Shown here one piece after another: positions 6,872 through 12,801 of a stretch of 19,124 nucleotides of DNA (the stretch's first letter is position 1; every line of letters begins with the position of its first letter). Below the pieces are notes generated by a model, which was not told the DNA's origin, did no database searches, and saw only the letters and a program-made list of their open reading frames with translations. The DNA is taken from NCBI GenBank assembly GCA_035606335.1, contig DATNFP010000138.1:1-19124 (forward strand), in the 5' to 3' direction. The position numbers were made by a program, and so were the translations under genes. The DNA is from DATNFP01 sp035606335 (lineage in GTDB: Bacteria > Bacteroidota > Bacteroidia > Chitinophagales > Chitinophagaceae).

Positions 6872-7371
6872 AGATCTATCCTTTCATATTTCTGGAAAGC
6901 AAAAGAATATTTGTGCAGATCATCTGCCTGATGTTTTTCTTCCCACACCAGTTTCCAGTGGCTATGATCTATGTCCGGAAAAAAAGCGTCAGCTCCTTGT
7001 ATTGTAGCATGCACGCGGGTTATATACATACGATCGATATAAGGGATCACCTCTTCAAATATTTTGCCGCCACCTATTACAAACGCTTCATCTACCTGTT
7101 CTTCCCGTACCCTGTCTGTTGCTTCCTTAAGATCATCATATAGCAAAACACCTTGCGGTAATTTTAAATCTTTTTGATGTGATATTACAATGTTCAGCCT
7201 TCCCGGAAGTGGCCTGCCAAGAGAATCAAAAGTTTTTCTTCCCATTATTACAGGTTTCCCTATAGTTGTGCGCTTAAAAAACTTTAGATCTTCAGGGAGG
7301 TACCAGGGCAATTGATTATTAATACCAATGGCATTATTATCAGAGACCGCAACTATAATGGAAAGAATCAT
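6868..7371 (-). CDS. folA: Dihydrofolate reductase
   Basis: The enzyme reduces dihydrofolate to tetrahydrofolate with NADPH. The 167-aa sequence is of normal length. It shows AVSDNNAIGINNQLPWYLPED (8-28) with Trp23 and the catalytic acid Asp28 (the E. coli Asp27 position), GRKTFDSLGRPLPGR (44-58) for NADPH, and FVIGGGKIFE (97-106). It lies 70 bases downstream of thyA on the same strand and overlaps the next gene by four bases. The thyA-folA pair closes the dTMP cycle: ThyA oxidises methylene-tetrahydrofolate to dihydrofolate and this enzyme regenerates tetrahydrofolate. Nothing suggests an acquired trimethoprim-resistant dfr cassette; no integron or mobile sequence is nearby and codon use matches the neighbours. 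Confidence 0.97.
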   Translation of the reverse strand: MILSIIVAVSDNNAIGINNQLPWYLPEDLKFFKRTTIGKPVIMGRKTFDSLGRPLPGRLNIVISHQKDLKLPQGVLLYDDLKEATDRVREEQVDEAFVIGGGKIFEEVIPYIDRMYITRVHATIQGADAFFPDIDHSHWKLVWEEKHQADDLHKYSFAFQKYERIDL

Positions 7372-7441
7372 AATCTAAGTTGAAAGTCGAAAAAGTATTT
7401 ACAAAAATAGCTTCCTTTTATATGATTTTTATTCGGCGCTT

Positions 7442-8236
7442 TTATACTGCAACCGGCGCTTTTATCGCAGGATGATGCTGGTAATTCTCCAATGTAAAAT
7501 CCTCATACCTGAATGAAAAAATGTCTTTTACATCAGGGTTTATTTTCATAGTTGGTAATGGATATGGTTCGCGGGTCAACTGCAGTTTTGCCTGCTCTAT
7601 GTGATTACTATACAGATGCACATCACCAAATGTATGGATGAACTCACCATACTGCAGGTTGCATACCTGTGCCATCATCATGGTAAGCAGTGCATAGGAA
7701 GCAATATTAAATGGCACTCCTAAAAATACATCGGCACTACGCTGATACAATTGGCAACTTAGTTTACCATCTGCTACGTAAAACTGAAACAAAGCATGGC
7801 ATGGGCTAAGCGCCATTTTGGGCAGGTCTGCTACATTCCATGCGTTCACTATCATCCTACGGCTATCCGGATTTGTTTTTAGCTGGTGCACCACATCTTT
7901 TATCTGGTCGTATGTTTTGCCATCTGCACCTGTCCAACTGCGCCATTGATGACCATATACCGGGCCCAATTCTCCATTCTTATCGGCCCATTCGTCCCAT
8001 ATACTTACGCCATGTTCTTTAAGGTACGCGATATTGGTATCGCCGTTCAGAAACCACAATAATTCATAAATGATGGATTTTACGTGCAGTTTCTTAGTGG
8101 TCACCAACGGGAATCCCTTTTGCAGATCAAACCGCATCTGGTAGCCGAAGCAACTGGTAGTGCCAGTGCCTGTACGGTCGCTTTTAGCTAAACCGTTATC
8201 AATTATATGTTGGAGCAAATCCAGGTAGGCCTGCAT
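7442..8236 (-). CDS. thyA: Thymidylate synthase (ThyA)
   Basis: ThyA methylates dUMP to dTMP using 5,10-methylene-tetrahydrofolate, releasing dihydrofolate. The protein is 264 aa, the E. coli length, and key residues fall at the same numbers: Arg21 in the SDRTGTGT phosphate loop, Arg126/Arg127 (DSRRMIV), the nucleophile Cys146 (LSPCHALFQFY), the Asp/Asn nucleotide-binding segment GVPFNIASYA (about 172-181), and the HLYSNHIEQ segment (207-215). It ends APVAV, the typical C-terminal closing segment. It is first gene of the minus-strand operon thyA-folA-methyltransferase-like gene. Confidence 0.98.
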   Translation of the reverse strand: MQAYLDLLQHIIDNGLAKSDRTGTGTTSCFGYQMRFDLQKGFPLVTTKKLHVKSIIYELLWFLNGDTNIAYLKEHGVSIWDEWADKNGELGPVYGHQWRSWTGADGKTYDQIKDVVHQLKTNPDSRRMIVNAWNVADLPKMALSPCHALFQFYVADGKLSCQLYQRSADVFLGVPFNIASYALLTMMMAQVCNLQYGEFIHTFGDVHLYSNHIEQAKLQLTREPYPLPTMKINPDVKDIFSFRYEDFTLENYQHHPAIKAPVAV

Positions 8237-8266
8237 GGAACTTTTTTAAAATACCTTTTACTAGTA

Positions 8267-8274
8267 CAAAATTA
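8267..8274 (-). promoter_or_regulatory. Candidate thyA -7 box
   Basis: On the minus strand this reads TAATTTTG, an exact TAnnTTTG match, 30 bases before the thyA ATG (leader about 22 bases). No TTG is seen at the expected -33 position, so support is partial. Confidence 0.4.
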
Positions 8275-8367
8275 ATCTAACTCAGTTGCTTTCCCGATAG
8301 TATTTGGATATTTGGGGATAATTGGTGAATAGCTATAATATTTATGGCATAAAGCATAAAATATTAA

Positions 8368-8398
8368 TTGCTGATAAAATGCCATCTCTTTACTTTTG
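8368..8398 (+). promoter_or_regulatory. Promoter of the gamma-CA-like gene
   Basis: TTG (8368-8370), 20 bases, then TACTTTTG (8391-8398): a full match to the Bacteroidota -33/-7 pattern with the same spacing and -7 sequence as the promoter at 9008-9038. The -7 box ends only eight bases before the ATG at 8407, so the transcript should be leaderless or nearly so. Confidence 0.65.
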
Positions 8399-8406
8399 AT
8401 GTTGCT

Positions 8407-8919
8407 ATGCCTGTTATACTACCAGTAAAAGGAATTTCACCAAAGATACCTGATGATTGTTTCGTTGCTCCAAATGCCACTATTGTAGGGCATGTTACAA
8501 TGGGGCATGAATGTAGCATATGGTTCAACGCCGTTATACGGGGTGATGTAAATAGTATTCATATCGGCAATAAAGTAAATATACAGGATGGCGCATGCAT
8601 CCATTGCACCTATCAAAAGACTAAAACAATTATTGGTGATAATGTTTCCATAGGCCATAATGCCATAGTGCACGGTTGTGTTGTGGAGAATAATGTGCTG
8701 ATAGGTATGGGCGCAATTGTGATGGACAATGCTATGATAGGTGAAAATAGCATTATAGCCGCAGGTGCTGTGGTGCTTGAAAATACAATAGTCCCACCCG
8801 GTAGCATATTTGCCGGGGTGCCCGCCAAAAAGGTAAAAGACATAAGCCCCGAACTGCTTAAAGGCGAAGTAGAACGGATAGCCAACAACTATTTGATGTA
8901 TAGCTCGTGGTTTAAATAG
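8407..8919 (+). CDS. Gamma carbonic anhydrase family protein (left-handed beta-helix)
   Basis: A 170-aa hexapeptide-repeat protein of the gamma-class carbonic anhydrase/YrdA/PaaY type, expected to be a cytoplasmic trimer with metal at subunit interfaces. The three metal-ligand histidines are H66, H84 and H89 (IHC, SIGHNAIVHGC). Residues corresponding to Cam Arg59, Asp61 and Gln75 are R45, D47 and Q60 (RGD and NIQDG). The acidic proton-shuttle loop of archaeal Cam is absent, as in CamH-like members, so activity may be weak or different. The frame is open upstream to a TTG at 8368, but that codon is the promoter -33 element; the ATG at 8407 gives the family's usual start MPVILPVKG. It is divergent from thyA (170-base gap) and appears monocistronic. 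Confidence 0.92.
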   Translation: MPVILPVKGISPKIPDDCFVAPNATIVGHVTMGHECSIWFNAVIRGDVNSIHIGNKVNIQDGACIHCTYQKTKTIIGDNVSIGHNAIVHGCVVENNVLIGMGAIVMDNAMIGENSIIAAGAVVLENTIVPPGSIFAGVPAKKVKDISPELLKGEVERIANNYLMYSSWFK

Positions 8920-9007
8920 TAGCATTCCTCTCATTTCCTAATAGAATTTTTTAATAAACAGATAGGGTGATTTTGTGTCTATCTGAATTTTTTGCGACTG
9001 TAAGCTA

Positions 9008-9038
9008 TTGGTTGGCACATTAATTGCGTATACTTTTG
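9008..9038 (+). promoter_or_regulatory. Promoter of the first barrel paralog
   Basis: TTG (9008-9010), 20 bases, TACTTTTG (9031-9038). This is a full Bacteroidota sigma-70-type match, with a predicted leader of about 20 bases before the ATG at 9065. Confidence 0.65.
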
Positions 9039-9064
9039 CACATTAATCAAAACACACAATCTGT

Positions 9065-9766
9065 ATGAAAAAAATTATCCTTACACTTCTTGCAGTGGGA
9101 AGCATTGCTGCTGCAAACGCTCAGCCGGGCAGCATTCTGCTTTATGGCAACGTAGGCATCTCTTCACAAACTGATGCCGCAAAAACTAATAACATGGCCT
9201 GGAACGTAAATCCCGGTATAGGCTATCAGTTCAATGACAATTGGACAGTAGGTCTGAACCTTGGCTGGAGCCAGACATCAACCAAAGATAGCGGTCGCGG
9301 CAACAGGTATACAGTTAACGACTATAATGTAGGCCCCTTCATCCGTTATACTCATAGCATTGGCAATGGTTTATTTTATTGGTTTGGGCAGTTGAACCTT
9401 AATTACATGGGTACATATTCAACATTTGGTAGTGAGCCTTCATTTAATAAGGCAAGCGGATTCAATGCTAACATCATGCCTGCAGTAGGTATCAATCTGG
9501 GTAAAGGCTATGCATTGAATTTTGGAATAGGCGGTCTTGGATTTACTACCATGAAAGAAACCGGAGCAACTAACAGCTCTTCGGATTTCAACTTTACTTT
9601 CGGTCAGCAATTCAATGTAGGTCTTTCCAAGAATTTCTCTTGCCACCACATGCACGGTCATCATGAACCAGGCGACGATATGCGTCACATGAATACAAAT
9701 GACGATGATGACGCACCAAAAAAGGGTCACCATCACAAAAAAGATAAAGACAGCGACGACGAATAA
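9065..9766 (+). CDS. Outer membrane beta-barrel protein with His/Asp-rich tail (paralog 1)
   Basis: A 233-aa exported protein. A Sec signal peptide (KK, hydrophobic run to about residue 16, ANA before Gln20) is followed by QPGSILLYGNVG, the start of a Bacteroidota small-barrel family. Alternating aromatic/polar strands run to residue 191, where VGLSKNF ends in Phe like a barrel C-terminal signal. Forty-two further residues (192-233) are rich in His, Asp, Lys and Met (CHHMHGHH, DDDD, GHHHKKDKDSDDE), expected in the periplasm and suited to metal binding. The function is unknown. Its own promoter and terminator make it monocistronic. The next gene is a paralog with the same start, strand pattern and tail. 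Confidence 0.85.
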   Translation: MKKIILTLLAVGSIAAANAQPGSILLYGNVGISSQTDAAKTNNMAWNVNPGIGYQFNDNWTVGLNLGWSQTSTKDSGRGNRYTVNDYNVGPFIRYTHSIGNGLFYWFGQLNLNYMGTYSTFGSEPSFNKASGFNANIMPAVGINLGKGYALNFGIGGLGFTTMKETGATNSSSDFNFTFGQQFNVGLSKNFSCHHMHGHHEPGDDMRHMNTNDDDDAPKKGHHHKKDKDSDDE

Positions 9767-9782
9767 GAAACTTTTAATATGA

Positions 9783-9815
9783 AAAAACGCCGCTATAATA
9801 ATTAGCGGCGTTTTT
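9783..9815. terminator. Bidirectional-looking intrinsic terminator after paralog 1
   Basis: ACGCCGCTA (9787-9795) pairs with TAGCGGCGT (9803-9811) around a seven-base loop. The flanking A5 and T5 extend the stem to 13 bp and supply the T tract. It separates the two barrel paralogs. Confidence 0.88.
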
Positions 9816-9824
9816 CGTTTATGA

Positions 9825-9855
9825 TTGTTTGTTATCTTATTTGACCTTACATTTA
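9825..9855 (+). promoter_or_regulatory. Candidate promoter of the second barrel paralog
   Basis: TTG (9825-9827), 20 bases, TACATTTA (9848-9855), which differs from TAnnTTTG only at the last base. Spacing equals that of the two stronger promoters upstream; the predicted leader is about 22 bases. Confidence 0.45.
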
Positions 9856-9883
9856 TCCACCTAAAAAATCAAAACAGACCTAT

Positions 9884-10615
9884 ATGAAAAAAATGCTCCT
9901 TTCCCTTATAGCAATCGGCACAATAGCAACAGCTCAGGCCCAGCGCGGATCCATCCTTCTTTATGGTGAAGGCTACTACACAAGCGACAACCAGGACAAT
10001 GGCTCGGCAAAAACCACTTCGTGGGGTGTTTCACCCGGCATTGGTTATCAGTTTAACGAACATATGACTGTAGGAGTGCAAGGTTCATTTGCTCAAAGTA
10101 AATATCCCTACCCAAATGTTTTCGTTTTAGCAAATGCTCTTGCTTTTAATCTTTCTAATTACACAACAAACGATTGGACAGCAGGCGCATTTTACCGGTA
10201 CACTAAATATATTGGAAATGTATTTTTTATATACGGTCAATTAGATGCAGCTTATGCTTCAGGTAACACTCAATCCGATGTTTTTGGATCGGGTACTTAT
10301 ACCGGGTTTCAGGGTGATATCTACCCTGGTGTAGGAGCTTTTATTTGCAAAGGATTTGCGCTTAACTTCAGCATTGGAGGTATAGGATACCGTACTATTA
10401 ACTGGGGTAATAGTGAAACTGTTGCTTTACCACTTAATAATATGGCTGGCACATCGTTTGGTGCTGAAAATGAAAACACCTTTAAAGTCACACTGGGGCA
10501 TCAAATTAATATCGGTATCTCTAAAAACTTTAATTGCCACCATGCGCACCACGGTCATCATGAACCCGGAGAAGATTTGCGCAAGATAGATGCCAGCGAT
10601 AAAGATGACGAATAA
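9884..10615 (+). CDS. Outer membrane beta-barrel protein with His/Asp-rich tail (paralog 2)
   Basis: A 243-aa exported protein. The signal peptide ends AQA before Gln20, and the mature start QRGSILLYGEGYY parallels paralog 1. Shared segments include PGIGYQFN, the GQL strand, GFALNFSIGGIGY (GYALNFGIGGLGF in paralog 1) and the closing GISKNF (211-216). The tail (217-243) starts CHHAHHGHHEPGEDLR and ends in acidic residues, shorter than in paralog 1. It carries a longer loop around residues 72-92 that differs from its neighbour, as expected for diverged surface loops. The two genes are most likely a tandem duplication. Function unknown; a porin-like or structural barrel with a periplasmic metal-binding tail is plausible. 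Confidence 0.85.
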   Translation: MKKMLLSLIAIGTIATAQAQRGSILLYGEGYYTSDNQDNGSAKTTSWGVSPGIGYQFNEHMTVGVQGSFAQSKYPYPNVFVLANALAFNLSNYTTNDWTAGAFYRYTKYIGNVFFIYGQLDAAYASGNTQSDVFGSGTYTGFQGDIYPGVGAFICKGFALNFSIGGIGYRTINWGNSETVALPLNNMAGTSFGAENENTFKVTLGHQINIGISKNFNCHHAHHGHHEPGEDLRKIDASDKDDE

Positions 10616-10635
10616 AATAACTTATGAATGATATA

Positions 10636-10663
10636 AAAGCGCCGCATGTTGCGGCGTTTTTTT
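10636..10663. terminator. Intrinsic terminator between convergent genes
   Basis: CGCCGCA (10640-10646) pairs with TGCGGCG (10650-10656) around TGT, followed by T7 (10657-10663). On the minus strand the same stem is followed by TTTTAT, so it can serve paralog 2 and the convergent gene ending at 10665. Confidence 0.85.
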
Positions 10664-10664
10664 A

Positions 10665-11942
10665 CTAGTTACTATTGGCATACAATATACTTTTCTGCAC
10701 AAACAATTGCCTGATCGCTCCATTTCTGCCATCCTGCCATAAATAGTATATATCTCCATTATGCACTTTTACATCTGTCGCAAATGGTTTTTGTAGTCGC
10801 ACTTTAGGTGTGGTAACCTCCCCTGTATTTATATTCACCTCCTCTATCGTCTGGCTATACGCTTTGTTCCTGTATAAATAAAACCTGTTTGTGATATCGT
10901 CTTTTAGAAGGTCCAGATCCAAAAGCTCTTTAAATGGAAAACGAATAGTTGCATTTTTTACATTTTCACCCCACATACTGTAGTGCTGAATGGATTTATC
11001 CTGAAAGTCAAAAATGATAAGACTGTCCCTACTTGAAAATAAAGGATAATTTAAAGACTCTAAAGGCGACCTATTTAAAAATCGTCTTAATTTGTCTATT
11101 CTTTGCGCTTCTTTATAATTACTTTTCATTATTCTATTTTCATCTGCAAGATCATGAAGATTCTCTTCGGCTGCTTCGTGCAATGTCAATTTTGTAAAAG
11201 GATAAAAAACAGAATCTCCTTTTTTAACTAAACTGTATGTCGAAAAAAAAGAATCATAATTTGACACTTTGTAATACAGGTTACCATCTATACATTGCTG
11301 ACATAATTTCAACGCCGGCAGCAATTTAATATCCAGTGTGTGATCAATTTTTATATCGTTTAGAGAAATGTTTATCTGATATAGCTTGTCCCAACAAACA
11401 CAATAGTATTTCCCAATACAACTTCTGAACAATGCCAAAGGTTCTTCAGGAAAATCACTCATAGCAAGTGTATCACTTTCAGGACTCATAAGAAAAATCT
11501 TAGCTCTTTTACCATTGTTGCCGCTATAGGTAGCCATCAGTATATTGTCTCCAACGAAGGCATAATCCACCACATACTCCATCGCCGAACGTAATACCCT
11601 ATGCACTTCGTTGCCGTTTATTGTTGCTTCATTAAGCATTACTGTTAGTGGAGCAAGGTAAATATTGCTTTGAGAAAAATTGTAAATAGTATCTGGGGAG
11701 TAACCATTTTTTAGTGCGATCAGGTATTCATCTTTATCCGTCTGCATTACGGTTGCATATCCTGCCGAATCACTTTTGGCGATCTCTTCTCCATCTTTCT
11801 TAAAAAGTGATACGGCACCCAACGGGTTATTATTACTTTTGTCGTAGAAGCGCAATAGCGTTTTTTCTTGTTGCGCGAAGCACAGGCAGGTATAACAAAT
11901 TAATATTGCTGGTAGTAGCAGGAATTTTATAGAGCATTTCAT
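10665..11942 (-). CDS. Secreted protein of unknown function with N-terminal carboxypeptidase-regulatory-like domain
   Basis: A 425-aa protein with a Sec signal peptide (hydrophobic to about residue 22, CFA before Gln24). Residues about 25-110 resemble the beta-sandwich carboxypeptidase-regulatory-like domain common in Bacteroidota surface proteins: LRFYDKSNNNPLGAVSLF, then SDSAGYATV, then the ILDEAT-like PLTVMLNEATI. The rest consists of repeated short beta segments with D/N turns (such as GDNILMATYSG, DGNLYYKVSNY and NGDIYYLWQDG), suggesting a propeller-like domain. I cannot assign a family or ligand. It is monocistronic, convergent with paralog 2 and divergent from the barrel at 12030. There is no type IX sorting domain at the C-terminus. 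Confidence 0.82.
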   Translation of the reverse strand: MKCSIKFLLLPAILICYTCLCFAQQEKTLLRFYDKSNNNPLGAVSLFKKDGEEIAKSDSAGYATVMQTDKDEYLIALKNGYSPDTIYNFSQSNIYLAPLTVMLNEATINGNEVHRVLRSAMEYVVDYAFVGDNILMATYSGNNGKRAKIFLMSPESDTLAMSDFPEEPLALFRSCIGKYYCVCWDKLYQINISLNDIKIDHTLDIKLLPALKLCQQCIDGNLYYKVSNYDSFFSTYSLVKKGDSVFYPFTKLTLHEAAEENLHDLADENRIMKSNYKEAQRIDKLRRFLNRSPLESLNYPLFSSRDSLIIFDFQDKSIQHYSMWGENVKNATIRFPFKELLDLDLLKDDITNRFYLYRNKAYSQTIEEVNINTGEVTTPKVRLQKPFATDVKVHNGDIYYLWQDGRNGAIRQLFVQKSILYANSN

Positions 11943-11978
11943 CTTTCACAAGCATTTAGATGAATAGCTAAAGTTACC

Positions 11979-11986
11979 CAAAAATA
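11979..11986 (-). promoter_or_regulatory. Candidate -7 box of the secreted-protein gene
   Basis: On the minus strand this reads TATTTTTG, an exact TAnnTTTG match, 36 bases before the ATG at 11942. No -33 TTG is visible at normal distance. Confidence 0.35.
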
Positions 11987-12029
11987 ATAAAATCTGATTT
12001 TTATCGTTAATTTCATAAATCGTAACTAT

Positions 12030-12659
12030 ATGAAGCCTTATATCATCGCAATACTCTTTTTGTTTACTTCCTTTATAGCCCTCTCACAGGATACAACTTC
12101 CAACAATTCAGCCTTTACTTCCACCTATAAAAGCAAAACAACTTTGCTTACGCTTTCTTTTGGTATAGGCGACTGGAATAAAACCAACTATAAGCTGCCA
12201 GATAGCTTTAAGCATAATTTAGCCTCATTTTCCCTGCCGGTATACCTTAAGCTGGAACATTCCATAAGCAATAGTCTGGGCATAGCAATAAGCCTGGCGT
12301 ACGATGCCTTTTACTATAATTATATGCAGAGAATATATTTTAATGGTACTGAAAACTATAGGCTATATTCAGATAAATTCTCAGTAGTGAGTCCGGGTCT
12401 TGGCGTTTTTTACCATTTTAATAAGATAATACCCGTTCGCAACCTGGATGTATTTCTTGGCGCAGGCGGAACATTAAATTTTATTAACCACACTAATTTC
12501 CCTCGTGCTGACACATTGTCTTCTCAAATAAAGACTTCCACATCTATAATGATAAAAGTGGGGGCCAGGTACTATATAAATAAGCACGCCAGCTTTTTCG
12601 GGGATATAGGCTACGACCAATTTGCGCTTTTGAGCCTTGGTGGGTCTTACAGGTTTTAA
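12030..12659 (+). CDS. Small outer membrane beta-barrel protein
   Basis: A 209-aa exported protein. The signal peptide (hydrophobic to about residue 17, ALS before Gln20) precedes a Ser/Thr/Asn-rich start and then amphipathic strands: LTLSFGIGDW, LPVYLKLEHSIS, LGIAISLAYDAF, VSPGLGVFYHF, LDVFLGAGGTLNF, IMIKVGARYYI and ASFFGDIGYD. It ends GGSYRF, with the C-terminal Phe typical of barrels folded by the BAM complex. This is an OmpW/porin-like small barrel by appearance; the exact family and cargo are not identifiable. It is not closely similar to the two paralogs upstream and lacks their His/Asp tail. Divergent from the secreted-protein gene, it is followed by 142 non-coding bases before icmF. 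Confidence 0.82.
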   Translation: MKPYIIAILFLFTSFIALSQDTTSNNSAFTSTYKSKTTLLTLSFGIGDWNKTNYKLPDSFKHNLASFSLPVYLKLEHSISNSLGIAISLAYDAFYYNYMQRIYFNGTENYRLYSDKFSVVSPGLGVFYHFNKIIPVRNLDVFLGAGGTLNFINHTNFPRADTLSSQIKTSTSIMIKVGARYYINKHASFFGDIGYDQFALLSLGGSYRF

Positions 12660-12725
12660 TTACAGACCTCTATATTATATATTCCATTCCTTTCTACCCC
12701 TCTTCTGTGCCTTGAGCCTTTTTTG

Positions 12726-12733
12726 TAACTTTG
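12726..12733 (+). promoter_or_regulatory. Candidate icmF -7 box
   Basis: TAACTTTG is an exact TAnnTTTG match ending at the base before the tandem repeat. The nearest TTG (12712-12714) is too close for a normal -33, so the -33 is poor, as might be seen in a regulated promoter. The implied start is near 12740, giving a leader of about 60 bases. Confidence 0.45.
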
Positions 12734-12773
12734 CATGCCTTATATCGGGCAATCATGCCTTATATCGGGCAAT
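12734..12773 (+). repeat. Exact 20-bp tandem direct repeat in the icmF leader
   Basis: CATGCCTTATATCGGGCAAT occurs twice head to tail (12734-12753, 12754-12773) with no mismatch. Each copy contains the imperfect dyad TGCCTTATATCGGGCA (12736-12751 and 12756-12771; six of eight pairs complementary). The repeat starts immediately after the predicted -7 box and so covers the transcription start, an arrangement typical of repressor operators. Replication slippage without function is the alternative. Confidence 0.85.
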
Positions 12774-12801
12774 ATTGAAGTTTTTTTAATAGATTTTTAA
12801 T

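Noticed and set aside
6868..7371. Mobile trimethoprim-resistance dfr gene
   Set aside because: It is the chromosomal thyA-folA arrangement with matching composition and no integron, recombination site or transposase.
8437..8934. Minus-strand ORF of 165 codons opposite the gamma-CA-like gene
   Set aside because: It is antisense to a gene with clear family motifs and a promoter; its translation has no recognisable domain and is rich in Cys, His and Tyr typical of shadow frames.
8920..9007. Terminator after the gamma-CA-like gene
   Set aside because: T-rich runs are present but I found no convincing stem before them.
12734..12773. Tandem repeat as a minimal CRISPR array
   Set aside because: The two 20-bp units are directly adjacent with no spacer, and no cas gene is nearby.
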